5,074 bases of DNA from positions 1-5,074 of the forward strand of contig CAZQNY010000155.1 of the NCBI GenBank assembly GCA_964594665.1, in the 5' to 3' direction. Source of the DNA: BM520 sp964594665. GTDB taxonomy: Bacteria > Bacteroidota > Bacteroidia > Bacteroidales > BM520. This document shows, in pieces, positions 1 to 5,074 of this stretch. A program made the position numbers and the translations under genes. The notes beneath the pieces were generated by a model that saw only the letters and a list, made by a program, of their open reading frames with translations, made no database searches and was not told the origin of the DNA. The first letter of the stretch is position 1. Every line of letters starts with the position of its first letter.

Positions 1-210
1 ACCGTGAAAAACGCCATGCCATTTACCTCTGGTAGCAAATGGATAATCTATAATGCACAGGGACAGGCCGTGAGAGATGGCATAACAACTGGCGATCAGA
101 AACAATTCAATACTAATGTATCAGGATTGGATTCCGGCATATATATTATTCATATTGAAGATATTGAAAACCGAGGGGCAGTGGGAAAATTTATTATAAA
201 CGCGATATAA
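1..210 (+). CDS. 3' end of a T9SS-secreted protein gene (C-terminal sorting domain), 5' truncated
   Basis: The reading frame is open from base 1 to a TAA at 208-210, so this is the last 69 residues of a longer protein whose start lies outside the window. The internal GTG at 4 and ATG at 16 are not credible starts because there is no signal peptide or complete domain after them. The residues fit a type IX secretion type A C-terminal domain: a strand ending in WIIYNAQGQAV, a middle LDSGIYIIHIE segment (the LxxGxYxxxI pattern typical of these domains) and a final strand, GKFIINAI, at the very C-terminus. Known role of the family: the domain targets cargo through the outer-membrane T9SS translocon, after which it is cleaved and the protein is released or attached to the cell surface. 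What the cargo does cannot be told from this fragment. The next gene starts 5 bp downstream and carries the same kind of domain, so the two are probably in one transcript. Confidence 0.8.
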   Translation, partial: TVKNAMPFTSGSKWIIYNAQGQAVRDGITTGDQKQFNTNVSGLDSGIYIIHIEDIENRGAVGKFIINAI

Positions 211-215
211 AAAAC

Positions 216-1667
216 ATGAAACACATTATTCTTTCGCTAACAATTATTTTATCCTGCTTCAGCACCATTGCGCAAATTGGCGTATGGACTACACCGGGAC
301 TAATATCTCCGGAAGGGGAAGATTGCTTTAATGGTCATGTATATGAATTAAAACCATCACAATCACTTGAGAAAGACTTCTATCTCATTTATGACAAAAC
401 CATTAATGACACCACTGTTGGGATCTTTTGTCGTTCCGTCAACACAATTGATGAAGAGATAGAAATATATGTTCAGGAAGGAAAAATCTGTTCTTTTAAT
501 GGTTTCATGGGATCCTATAACAATGCCTATATCTTCTACACTCAAAACTCACCAGGAGGTCAAAGGGACATTTATTTTCGTCGAATTCATAATGGATCTT
601 TTACCAGTCCGATGCCATTTGCAACAAATGCTACTGATGAGTTCCACTTTAGATGTACAAAAGGAGCAAACAGAGCCGTATGGCAATGTGGGGATACTAT
701 CAAAACCAAGTCAATGCAAAGTGGAGAGAATAATGAAATCATTTTCACTGATGATGAATTGGTTATCGAAGCCGGAGGATGCTCATCTCCTATCATAAAC
801 AGATACAATCCCACAATCCGATATATTAAAGATTACTTGAATAGTCAGCTGGTGCGTGAAACATCATTTTCTGATGATGGAGACTTTAACATCACTACTC
901 GTTTCCAGGGGCATCAAATTAAAAACCTTAAGGCTATCCCTAGTATTTTTGATTATGAAAACACAGCATGTAGTTGGGAAAGATTGGAGGATCAACACAA
1001 AATTTTCATATGTGACTGGACAACATTGTGGCAAGGTACAAATGAACTGGACAGCCTACCCTGGACTTTACAGAATCAATTTAATCCTTCGTTTTTTCAT
1101 TATGATATTATGTGTGATAATTTCCCGGATATTGGATGTTTGGCTCTTGAACTTAACAACAACTTATCCCAGGTTATTTATGCCAATGATGGATGGTTCT
1201 CTTCTAATATTGGAAACCTGGTCAGAATCTCACAACTTTCAAATCCATCACAAAACCCCTCCCTTTTTCAGGGATACACAACACTGGGAGGAGGCTATTT
1301 TGAGATCATCCTGGTGTACGAGGAGGTGTTAGATGGGAAAAGACACCTTATGTCTTGCCGCAGAAATGAAGGCTATGGAGGTACTGATGAAAACGATGTG
1401 CTAAAAAACGTCCACATCTCCCCAAACCCCATAACCTCCAACTTTTCCATTACCATCAACAACCCTGAAACCAGCGAAATGCAGTTTACCCTTTATTCCC
1501 TTAACGGGATGAAATCAAAAACGCTTTCGCGGATTGTGAACGCCGGGTCTGTTAATGAAATTCAGCTTTCGGTGGAGGATTTTGGTAATGAAGTGGCGCC
1601 GGGGCCGTATGTTTTGGAGTGTCGGGATGGGGAATCAAAGGAGGTCATTAAAATTATGATTATGTAA
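216..1667 (+). CDS. Secreted protein with probable beta-propeller-like body and T9SS type A sorting domain
   Basis: This is a 483-residue protein of unknown function. Residues 1-19 form a signal peptide (MKH, hydrophobic core, STIA before Q20). Residues 399-483 form a T9SS type A sorting domain: VHISPNP opening, the LYSLNG turn, APGPYVLE and a hydrophobic C-terminal strand. The body (about 20-390) shows recurrent hydrophobic strand, turn, strand units, for example around 105-129 (YIFYTQ to YFRRIHNG), 251-268, 308-328 and 347-383 (NPSL, then ILVYEE, DGKRHLMSCRR). This resembles blades of secreted beta-propellers, but that is inferred from pattern only. There are 12 cysteines after the signal peptide, compatible with disulfides outside the cytoplasm. 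No catalytic motif was recognised. The ATG at 216 is chosen because the signal peptide begins there; it has no Shine-Dalgarno sequence, as is usual in Bacteroidota. The DNA encoding the sorting domain is more GC-rich than the body. Confidence 0.85.
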   Translation: MKHIILSLTIILSCFSTIAQIGVWTTPGLISPEGEDCFNGHVYELKPSQSLEKDFYLIYDKTINDTTVGIFCRSVNTIDEEIEIYVQEGKICSFNGFMGSYNNAYIFYTQNSPGGQRDIYFRRIHNGSFTSPMPFATNATDEFHFRCTKGANRAVWQCGDTIKTKSMQSGENNEIIFTDDELVIEAGGCSSPIINRYNPTIRYIKDYLNSQLVRETSFSDDGDFNITTRFQGHQIKNLKAIPSIFDYENTACSWERLEDQHKIFICDWTTLWQGTNELDSLPWTLQNQFNPSFFHYDIMCDNFPDIGCLALELNNNLSQVIYANDGWFSSNIGNLVRISQLSNPSQNPSLFQGYTTLGGGYFEIILVYEEVLDGKRHLMSCRRNEGYGGTDENDVLKNVHISPNPITSNFSITINNPETSEMQFTLYSLNGMKSKTLSRIVNAGSVNEIQLSVEDFGNEVAPGPYVLECRDGESKEVIKIMIM

Positions 1668-1691
1668 TTTCGGGATACCCTCTCCGTGTAT

Positions 1692-1711
1692 ATACGCACG
1701 GACGTGCGTAT
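1692..1711. repeat. Palindromic unit 1 (9-bp arms)
   Basis: Arms 1692-1700 (ATACGCACG) and 1703-1711 (CGTGCGTAT) are exact reverse complements around GA. It lies 24 bp after the stop codon of the secreted-protein gene, so in RNA it would form a hairpin in the 3' end of that transcript and could protect it. No T-run follows, so it is not a canonical intrinsic terminator. Confidence 0.75.
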
Positions 1712-1730
1712 CAACAGGTCCTCATACTTC

Positions 1731-1754
1731 AGAGCCGCACCGACATCCGTATCT
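1731..1754. repeat. Palindromic unit 2, degenerate and chimeric
   Basis: The left arm (AGAGCCGCAC, 1731-1740) is identical to that of unit 3, while the right arm (ATCCGTATCT, 1745-1754) shares CGTATC with the right arm of unit 1. Only 6 of 10 arm positions pair. The exact repeat of 1724-1740 at 1764-1780 extends 7 bases to the left of the arm. Confidence 0.6.
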
Positions 1755-1770
1755 GAAACGTATATACTTC

Positions 1771-1794
1771 AGAGCCGCACGGCCGTGCGGCTCT
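1771..1794. repeat. Palindromic unit 3, perfect 24-bp palindrome
   Basis: The arm AGAGCCGCACGG at 1771-1782 is followed directly by its exact reverse complement at 1783-1794. Symmetry stops at the flanking bases (C1770, A1795). With 18 of 24 bases G or C, it would form a very stable hairpin or cruciform. It has a CGGCCG centre. Confidence 0.9.
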
Positions 1795-1815
1795 ACCAGG
1801 ACAACATCTCCCGGT

Positions 1816-1839
1816 AGATACACACCGACGTGTCTATCT
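1816..1839. repeat. Palindromic unit 4 (9 of 10 arm positions paired)
   Basis: Arms 1816-1825 (AGATACACAC) and 1830-1839 (GTGTCTATCT) pair except for one C-C mismatch (1821 with 1834), around a CGAC centre. It is the AT-richest unit of the array, yet it keeps the same arm length and centre. Confidence 0.7.
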
Positions 1840-1896
1840 CAATCAGTTGAACCAGTGCATATCTCAACGCCATAAATGCAATACGACAGATAAATC

Positions 1897-1938
1897 CTCC
1901 GTGTGACTCCGTGCATCACTCTGAGTAACTCTGTGTTC
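1897..1938. repeat. Degenerate 10-12 bp tandem repeat (CTCCGTG/CTCTGTG units)
   Basis: Four units begin at 1897 (CTCCGTGTGA), 1907 (CTCCGTGCATCA), 1919 (CTCTGAGTAA) and 1929 (CTCTGTGTTC), giving steps of 10, 12 and 10 bp. Phrases of this kind are, to my recollection, common between genes in Bacteroidota genomes, but I cannot check that here. The repeat ends about 30 bp before the promoter. No role is evident. Confidence 0.5.
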
Positions 1939-1968
1939 CTTCTACTCCTAAATCGATAAAGCAATTCC

Positions 1969-1999
1969 TTTGCCACCTCCCCCCACTTCTGTATCTTTG
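1969..1999 (+). promoter_or_regulatory. Bacteroidota-type promoter of the editing-domain/NagB operon
   Basis: TTTG at 1969-1972 and TATCTTTG at 1992-1999 match the Bacteroidota primary-sigma consensus (TTTG at -33, TAnnTTTG at -7), separated by 19 bp, within the usual range. The start of transcription would fall near 2003-2006, leaving only about 8-11 nt before the ATG at 2014. No Shine-Dalgarno sequence fits in so short a leader. With gaps of 13 and 11 bp downstream, this promoter probably drives all three genes to its right. Confidence 0.7.
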
Positions 2000-2013
2000 C
2001 CCAAAAGTGCCCA

Positions 2014-2427
2014 ATGAAAGTCCTTACATTCTATACCCGTGAGTTTTGTTATACTCCAACAGTGAAAACGCTCGACTCAGCCCCGGAAGCAACAAAAGGC
2101 GACACCATAACCGATGCCGTTCTCGCAATGATTCAGGTAGAAGAATCCGATGAAGAGAAAGATCTTACCAGCCGTGAGAAGAAACTCACCAACCACCTGA
2201 AGTGGGTAGCACGAAAAAACAAGGCAGAAAAAATTGTCCTACATTCTTTTGCGCATCTCGGCGAATCAAAAGCCTCACAGGAATTCTCCAAAGAGATCCT
2301 CGATGCCGCTGAGGTACGTCTCCAAAATGGAGGTTATACCACCTTTCAAACACCCTACGGATACTTCCTGGACCTAAAAATTGACGCACCCGGATTTTCA
2401 CTTGCACGCGTTTGGCAATCACTTTAA
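2014..2427 (+). CDS. Stand-alone archaeal-type threonyl-tRNA synthetase editing-domain protein
   Basis: This 137-residue protein matches, by recall, the N-terminal editing domain of archaeal ThrRS (Pfam tRNA-Thr_ED; D-aminoacyl-tRNA deacylase-like fold). The opening strand is MKVLTFYTREF, a second strand (AVLAMIQVEE) follows at 35-44, then KIVLHSFAHLGES at 73-85, a helix at 88-103, and PYGYFLDLKI at 114-123. The family removes serine wrongly attached to tRNA-Thr. The FAHL histidine (H81) is present. Other positions I recall as important in the Pyrococcus domain are changed: the lysine after FGxY is L119, the histidine of the GHPLAE segment is F128, and its glutamate is R132. No synthetase catalytic or anticodon-binding domain is attached, so it would act in trans, or on another substrate. 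The length is normal for the isolated domain. The ATG at 2014 lies just after a promoter; the next gene starts 13 bp after the stop. The fold assignment is fairly sure, the activity is not. Confidence 0.75.
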   Translation: MKVLTFYTREFCYTPTVKTLDSAPEATKGDTITDAVLAMIQVEESDEEKDLTSREKKLTNHLKWVARKNKAEKIVLHSFAHLGESKASQEFSKEILDAAEVRLQNGGYTTFQTPYGYFLDLKIDAPGFSLARVWQSL

Positions 2428-2440
2428 AAAACAGACAACA

Positions 2441-4765
2441 ATGATACAATTCAACTCCATAGTAGAGCAGAAATTCCATGAGAGGTCACCATGGCAGGCC
2501 ATCTCCACCAATATACCGTATGTTACCGTAAATAACTTCCCGGAGCTGGGACTGCTCACTTCCTTCCGCTTCATCGAGTGGGCCAACGAAAATCCCACCG
2601 GCCTCATAAGTCTACCAACAGGAAAGACACCGGAGTATTTTATAAAATACACACAATTCCTGATGGAGAACTGGAATGCACAAAAGAGTGTTGACCTGCG
2701 TGCAAAGTGGGAGCTCAATCACCTGCAACGTCCCGACCTCAGCAAACTGGAGTTTGTACAGATTGATGAGTTCTATCCCATCAGCCCGGCGCAGCACAAC
2801 AGCTTCTACAACTATGTGATGAACTTCTACGTCAAAGGCTTTGGCCTGGATCCAAAGAATTGTCTGCTTATCAACAGCGATGAGATACCGCTCTACAATG
2901 GCATGAAATACAGCGAGGTTTTCCCGAATTCAGAGATCGATCTCAGTTTGCGATACCGCGATGCCAAAAGCCGTATGGAGGAGATTCAGCAGCAGTCGGT
3001 ATTTATGATCGACAACTGGTGCAGCGAATATGAAGCCGCCATCCGTGAAAAGGGTGGTATCGGTTTCTTCCTTGGCGGGATAGGCCCTGATGGCCACATC
3101 GCCTTCAACACCCGCGGCTCTGATCACTACTCCACCACTCGCCTCACACCCACCAACTTCGAGACTCAGGCCGTTGCTGCCGGCGACCTTGGAGGTATCG
3201 AAGTGGCAAAAAAACGCCTTGTAATTACCATCGGCCTCGACACCATCACCAGCAAAAAAGATGCTGTCTCTATCATCTTTGCTGCCGGAGAAGCGAAAGC
3301 CGATATCGTAAAGGACTCTCTGGAGAACAAACCTGATGTGAAGTATCCGGCCACCGTGCTGCAACGCCAGCCCAACAGCCGCTTCTACCTCACCACAGGT
3401 GCAGCATGCAAACTTAGCGACGCAGTGGAGCATGCATACCTCTCCACTCCATGGAACCACCGCAAAACAGAACGCGCCGTCATCGACCTTTGCATAAGGA
3501 TTAATAAATACGCTCATCATATAACCCTCGACGACCTTAAGAACGACCACTGGTGTTCGAAAATCCCCAATCTCTCAGAACAGACGGGACCGTCTGCCAT
3601 TAAAAGCGTAAAAGAGAAGATCGACCGTGGAATGAGAAAAGATAAGAACCAACGTATCTACCATACCGGTCCTCATCATGACGACATTATGCTTGGGATG
3701 ATGCCACACACCACACGCCAGGTAAGGGAAGCATCCAATGAAGTGCACTTCTCCGTGCTTACCTCGGGATTTACCGCTGTGACAAACAGCTTCATTATCG
3801 GGATTCTGGAAGCATCGCTGGAGCTGCTGAAAATCGGTCATATTGAGATGATTAAATACCAGGATTTCTTCGAAGTGGGTTTCAGTAAAAAGTGGGATAA
3901 GGACGTATACCATTTCCTCAACAATGTGGCGAAACGTAACGAAGACGGAAAGATCCGTGGTATATGCCACCGTGCCATACGCAGCATTGTGAAAATCTGG
4001 GAAGTGGAAAACTCAGAAGTGCTGCATCAAACCATAAACGAAATAATAAATACACTGCATGAGAGTTACGCAGGCAGCAAAAACCCGGAAAAGATCCAGA
4101 AGCTCAAAGGGATGATTCGAGAGTTTGAAGAGGAGCTGGTATGGGCACATTACGGTGTGCCGGTGCGTAACATCCACCACCTGCGGCTGGGATTCTATAA
4201 AGGAGATATCTTTACTGAACAACCAGATAAAAACCGTGATATCCTTCCGGTACTTGAAGAACTGAGAAGCCACCAGCCCACCATCCTCAGCCTTGCCATG
4301 GATCCCGAAGGCTCCGGCCCTGACACGCACTACAAAGTGCTCCAGGTAATCGCTGGCGCTGTGAAAGAGTGGCAGAAAGAGAAAGACCTCTCAGACCTGA
4401 GAATTCTCGGATACCGTAACGTATGGTTTAAGTACCACCCTGCAGAAGCCGACATCATGGTTCCCGTTTCACTCAACGCCATGGATGTGCTGCAAAACTC
4501 CTTCAGCGACAGCTACCTCAGCCAGGTGAACGCCTCGTTCCCAAGTTATGAGTACGATGGTAAATTCTCCGAGCTGACACAGAAGATCTGGGTAAACCAG
4601 CTCAACCAGGTGCAGTATGTACTTGGAAAGAACTATTTCTATGAAAATGATCTTCCAATGATGCGCTCCACCCATGGTTTTGTTTATCTCAAGGAACTCA
4701 ATGTAGAGGAGTTTGTTACGATGGCTGAAGAGCTTGAGAAGGCCATGGAGGCAAAACCCTTTTAA
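2441..4765 (+). CDS. Glucosamine-6-phosphate deaminase-like (NagB) domain fused to PIG-L/LmbE deacetylase-like domain
   Basis: This is a 774-residue cytoplasmic protein without a signal peptide. Residues about 28-325 are a NagB/6-phosphogluconolactonase-type domain: LPTGKTP (58-64, phosphate loop), QIDEFYP (107-113, with D109 at the proton-transfer Asp72 of E. coli NagB), GGIGPDGHIAFN (212-223, with D217 and H219 at Asp141 and His143) and GEAKADI (K286 near Lys208). The catalytic Glu148 position is T224, a notable loss. Residues about 405-670 resemble PIG-L/LmbE zinc deacetylases: GPHHDDIMLG (410-419) in place of the usual HPDDE, TSGFTAV (441-447) and H630 as the likely third zinc ligand. NagB turns glucosamine-6-phosphate into fructose-6-phosphate and ammonia; the second domain could remove the acetyl group first (inference). 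Known NagB-LmbE fusions are, as I recall, about 650 residues, so this one is longer. The ATG at 2441 is preferred over a TTG at 2381, which would overlap the upstream gene. A hexosamine-kinase-like gene follows after 11 bp. Confidence 0.8.
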   Translation: MIQFNSIVEQKFHERSPWQAISTNIPYVTVNNFPELGLLTSFRFIEWANENPTGLISLPTGKTPEYFIKYTQFLMENWNAQKSVDLRAKWELNHLQRPDLSKLEFVQIDEFYPISPAQHNSFYNYVMNFYVKGFGLDPKNCLLINSDEIPLYNGMKYSEVFPNSEIDLSLRYRDAKSRMEEIQQQSVFMIDNWCSEYEAAIREKGGIGFFLGGIGPDGHIAFNTRGSDHYSTTRLTPTNFETQAVAAGDLGGIEVAKKRLVITIGLDTITSKKDAVSIIFAAGEAKADIVKDSLENKPDVKYPATVLQRQPNSRFYLTTGAACKLSDAVEHAYLSTPWNHRKTERAVIDLCIRINKYAHHITLDDLKNDHWCSKIPNLSEQTGPSAIKSVKEKIDRGMRKDKNQRIYHTGPHHDDIMLGMMPHTTRQVREASNEVHFSVLTSGFTAVTNSFIIGILEASLELLKIGHIEMIKYQDFFEVGFSKKWDKDVYHFLNNVAKRNEDGKIRGICHRAIRSIVKIWEVENSEVLHQTINEIINTLHESYAGSKNPEKIQKLKGMIREFEEELVWAHYGVPVRNIHHLRLGFYKGDIFTEQPDKNRDILPVLEELRSHQPTILSLAMDPEGSGPDTHYKVLQVIAGAVKEWQKEKDLSDLRILGYRNVWFKYHPAEADIMVPVSLNAMDVLQNSFSDSYLSQVNASFPSYEYDGKFSELTQKIWVNQLNQVQYVLGKNYFYENDLPMMRSTHGFVYLKELNVEEFVTMAEELEKAMEAKPF

Positions 4766-4776
4766 CCGGCAGCGCT

Positions 4777-5074
4777 ATGGAGAAGATAAAGACAATAACA
4801 GATCATTTCCCGGAAGTGGGAGCACCATCCTCGGTAAAATGCTGGGGCTCCGGTCATATTAACGATACATACAAAGTAGAAAGTGACAATGGCACATTCA
4901 TTTTGCAGCGCATCAACCATCATATCTTTAAAGATGTCGAGGGGATGAACCGCAATATTGTAATGGCCATGGAGCACCTCAATAAGAGCCAAAAAGAGAG
5001 TGGTGAGAACCGTTTTACTGAGATCCGTTTGTATCCCACAAAAGAGAACAGCTACCACCATGTGGATGAAGAGG
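4777..5074 (+). CDS. N-acetylhexosamine 1-kinase-like phosphotransferase, 3' truncated
   Basis: The frame is open from the ATG at 4777 to the window edge (99 codons plus one base), so only the N-terminal part of a protein probably 350 or more residues long is present. WGSGHINDTYKV (23-34) followed by FILQRINHHIFKDV (41-54) is the ATP-binding start of aminoglycoside-phosphotransferase-fold kinases of the NahK type. Bifidobacterium longum NahK has a similar GHINSTYLV...ILQQIN start. NahK phosphorylates GlcNAc and GalNAc at C1; Bacteroidota relatives are mostly uncharacterised, so the substrate here is inferred. The catalytic aspartate and magnesium-binding residues would lie beyond the edge. 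It starts 11 bp after the NagB-LmbE fusion with no Shine-Dalgarno sequence, which suggests one operon for amino-sugar use. Confidence 0.8.
   Translation, partial: MEKIKTITDHFPEVGAPSSVKCWGSGHINDTYKVESDNGTFILQRINHHIFKDVEGMNRNIVMAMEHLNKSQKESGENRFTEIRLYPTKENSYHHVDEE

Larger units (their letters stand above)
1690..1839. repeat. Array of four related 24-bp palindromic units, period 40-45 bp
   Basis: Four units share a common layout: a 10-base arm, a 4-base centre and a 10-base arm. Their centres fall at 1701.5, 1742.5, 1782.5 and 1827.5, giving steps of 41, 40 and 45 bp. All left arms end in CAC, and the centres are GGAC, CGAC, GGCC and CGAC. Arm sequences differ between units, but where they differ the two arms of a unit usually change together, so pairing is kept (for example ACGCAC with GTGCGT in one unit, CCGCAC with GTGCGG in another). 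Units 2 and 3 are also joined by an exact 17-bp direct repeat. They look like intergenic REP-like palindromes. Function is unknown; hairpin formation in RNA or cruciform formation in DNA is possible. Confidence 0.75.
1668..2013. other. 346-bp intergenic region with palindromic array, tandem repeat and promoter
   Basis: No credible coding sequence lies here on either strand. In order it holds four regularly spaced palindromic units (about 1690-1839), a stretch without recognisable features (1840-1896), a degenerate CTCCGTG-type tandem repeat (1897-1938) and a Bacteroidota promoter (1969-1999) for the downstream operon. It separates the T9SS cargo genes from the amino-sugar operon. No tRNA, riboswitch or T-run-bearing terminator was seen. 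Confidence 0.75.

Noticed and set aside
216..275. Lipoprotein signal peptide at Cys14 of the secreted protein
   Set aside because: The ILSC context is a weak lipobox, the STIA-Q site fits signal peptidase I, and the T9SS sorting domain implies export across the outer membrane.
469..1332. Two + strand frames (469-798 and 856-1332) inside the secreted-protein gene
   Set aside because: They are out of frame with a gene that has a signal peptide and a sorting domain at its two ends; neither has its own promoter or domain.
1692..1794. Intrinsic terminator for the T9SS genes
   Set aside because: The hairpins are strong, but no run of T follows any unit on either strand; a role in RNA stability cannot be excluded.
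1690..1839. CRISPR array
   Set aside because: The repeats are not identical, the intervening segments are only about 16-21 bp and partly repeated, and no cas gene is nearby.
1668..2013. Insertion sequence or MITE
   Set aside because: No terminal inverted repeat pair bounding the whole region, no target-site duplication and no transposase fragment were seen.
2381..2440. TTG start giving a 20-residue longer NagB-LmbE protein
   Set aside because: It would overlap the end of the editing-domain gene by 47 bp and adds residues with no family resemblance; the ATG at 2441 is preceded by A-rich DNA typical of Bacteroidota starts.
2930..3550. Long open frame of 206 codons on the minus strand
   Set aside because: It lies wholly opposite the NagB domain, whose conserved motifs are on the + strand; the translation shows no recognisable domain and the frame is a by-product of codon bias.
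4762..5061. Minus-strand frame of 99 codons at the right end
   Set aside because: It is antisense to the truncated kinase gene, which has clear GHINDTY and ILQRIN motifs on the + strand.

Overview
The window looks like chromosomal DNA from a free-living or anaerobic member of the Bacteroidota. Three things support this: two consecutive genes ending in type IX secretion (T9SS) type A sorting domains, a promoter of the Bacteroidota form (TTTG, 19 bp, TAnnTTTG), and gene starts without Shine-Dalgarno sequences, preceded by A-rich DNA or nothing recognisable. All genes are on the + strand.

Left part (1-1667): the 3' end of one T9SS cargo gene, then 5 bp later a complete gene for a 483-residue secreted protein with a signal peptide, a probable beta-propeller-like body and a T9SS sorting domain. 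The two are probably co-transcribed. Their substrates and functions cannot be read from the sequence.

Middle (1668-2013): a 346-bp non-coding gap. It holds four palindromic units spaced 40-45 bp apart (one a perfect 24-bp palindrome), then a degenerate 10-12 bp tandem repeat with CTCCGTG/CTCTGTG units, then a good Bacteroidota promoter lying immediately before the next gene.

Right part (2014-5074): a compact operon. The first gene encodes a small stand-alone protein resembling the editing domain of archaeal threonyl-tRNA synthetase, with several expected active-site residues replaced. After 13 bp comes a 774-residue fusion of a glucosamine-6-phosphate deaminase-like (NagB) domain and a PIG-L/LmbE-type deacetylase domain. 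After 11 bp comes the start of an aminoglycoside-phosphotransferase-fold kinase resembling N-acetylhexosamine 1-kinase, cut by the window edge. The last two genes suggest phosphorylation, deacetylation and deamination of amino sugars. Why a tRNA-proofreading-like protein leads this operon is the most interesting open question. The NagB domain lacks the usual catalytic glutamate, so its exact reaction is uncertain.
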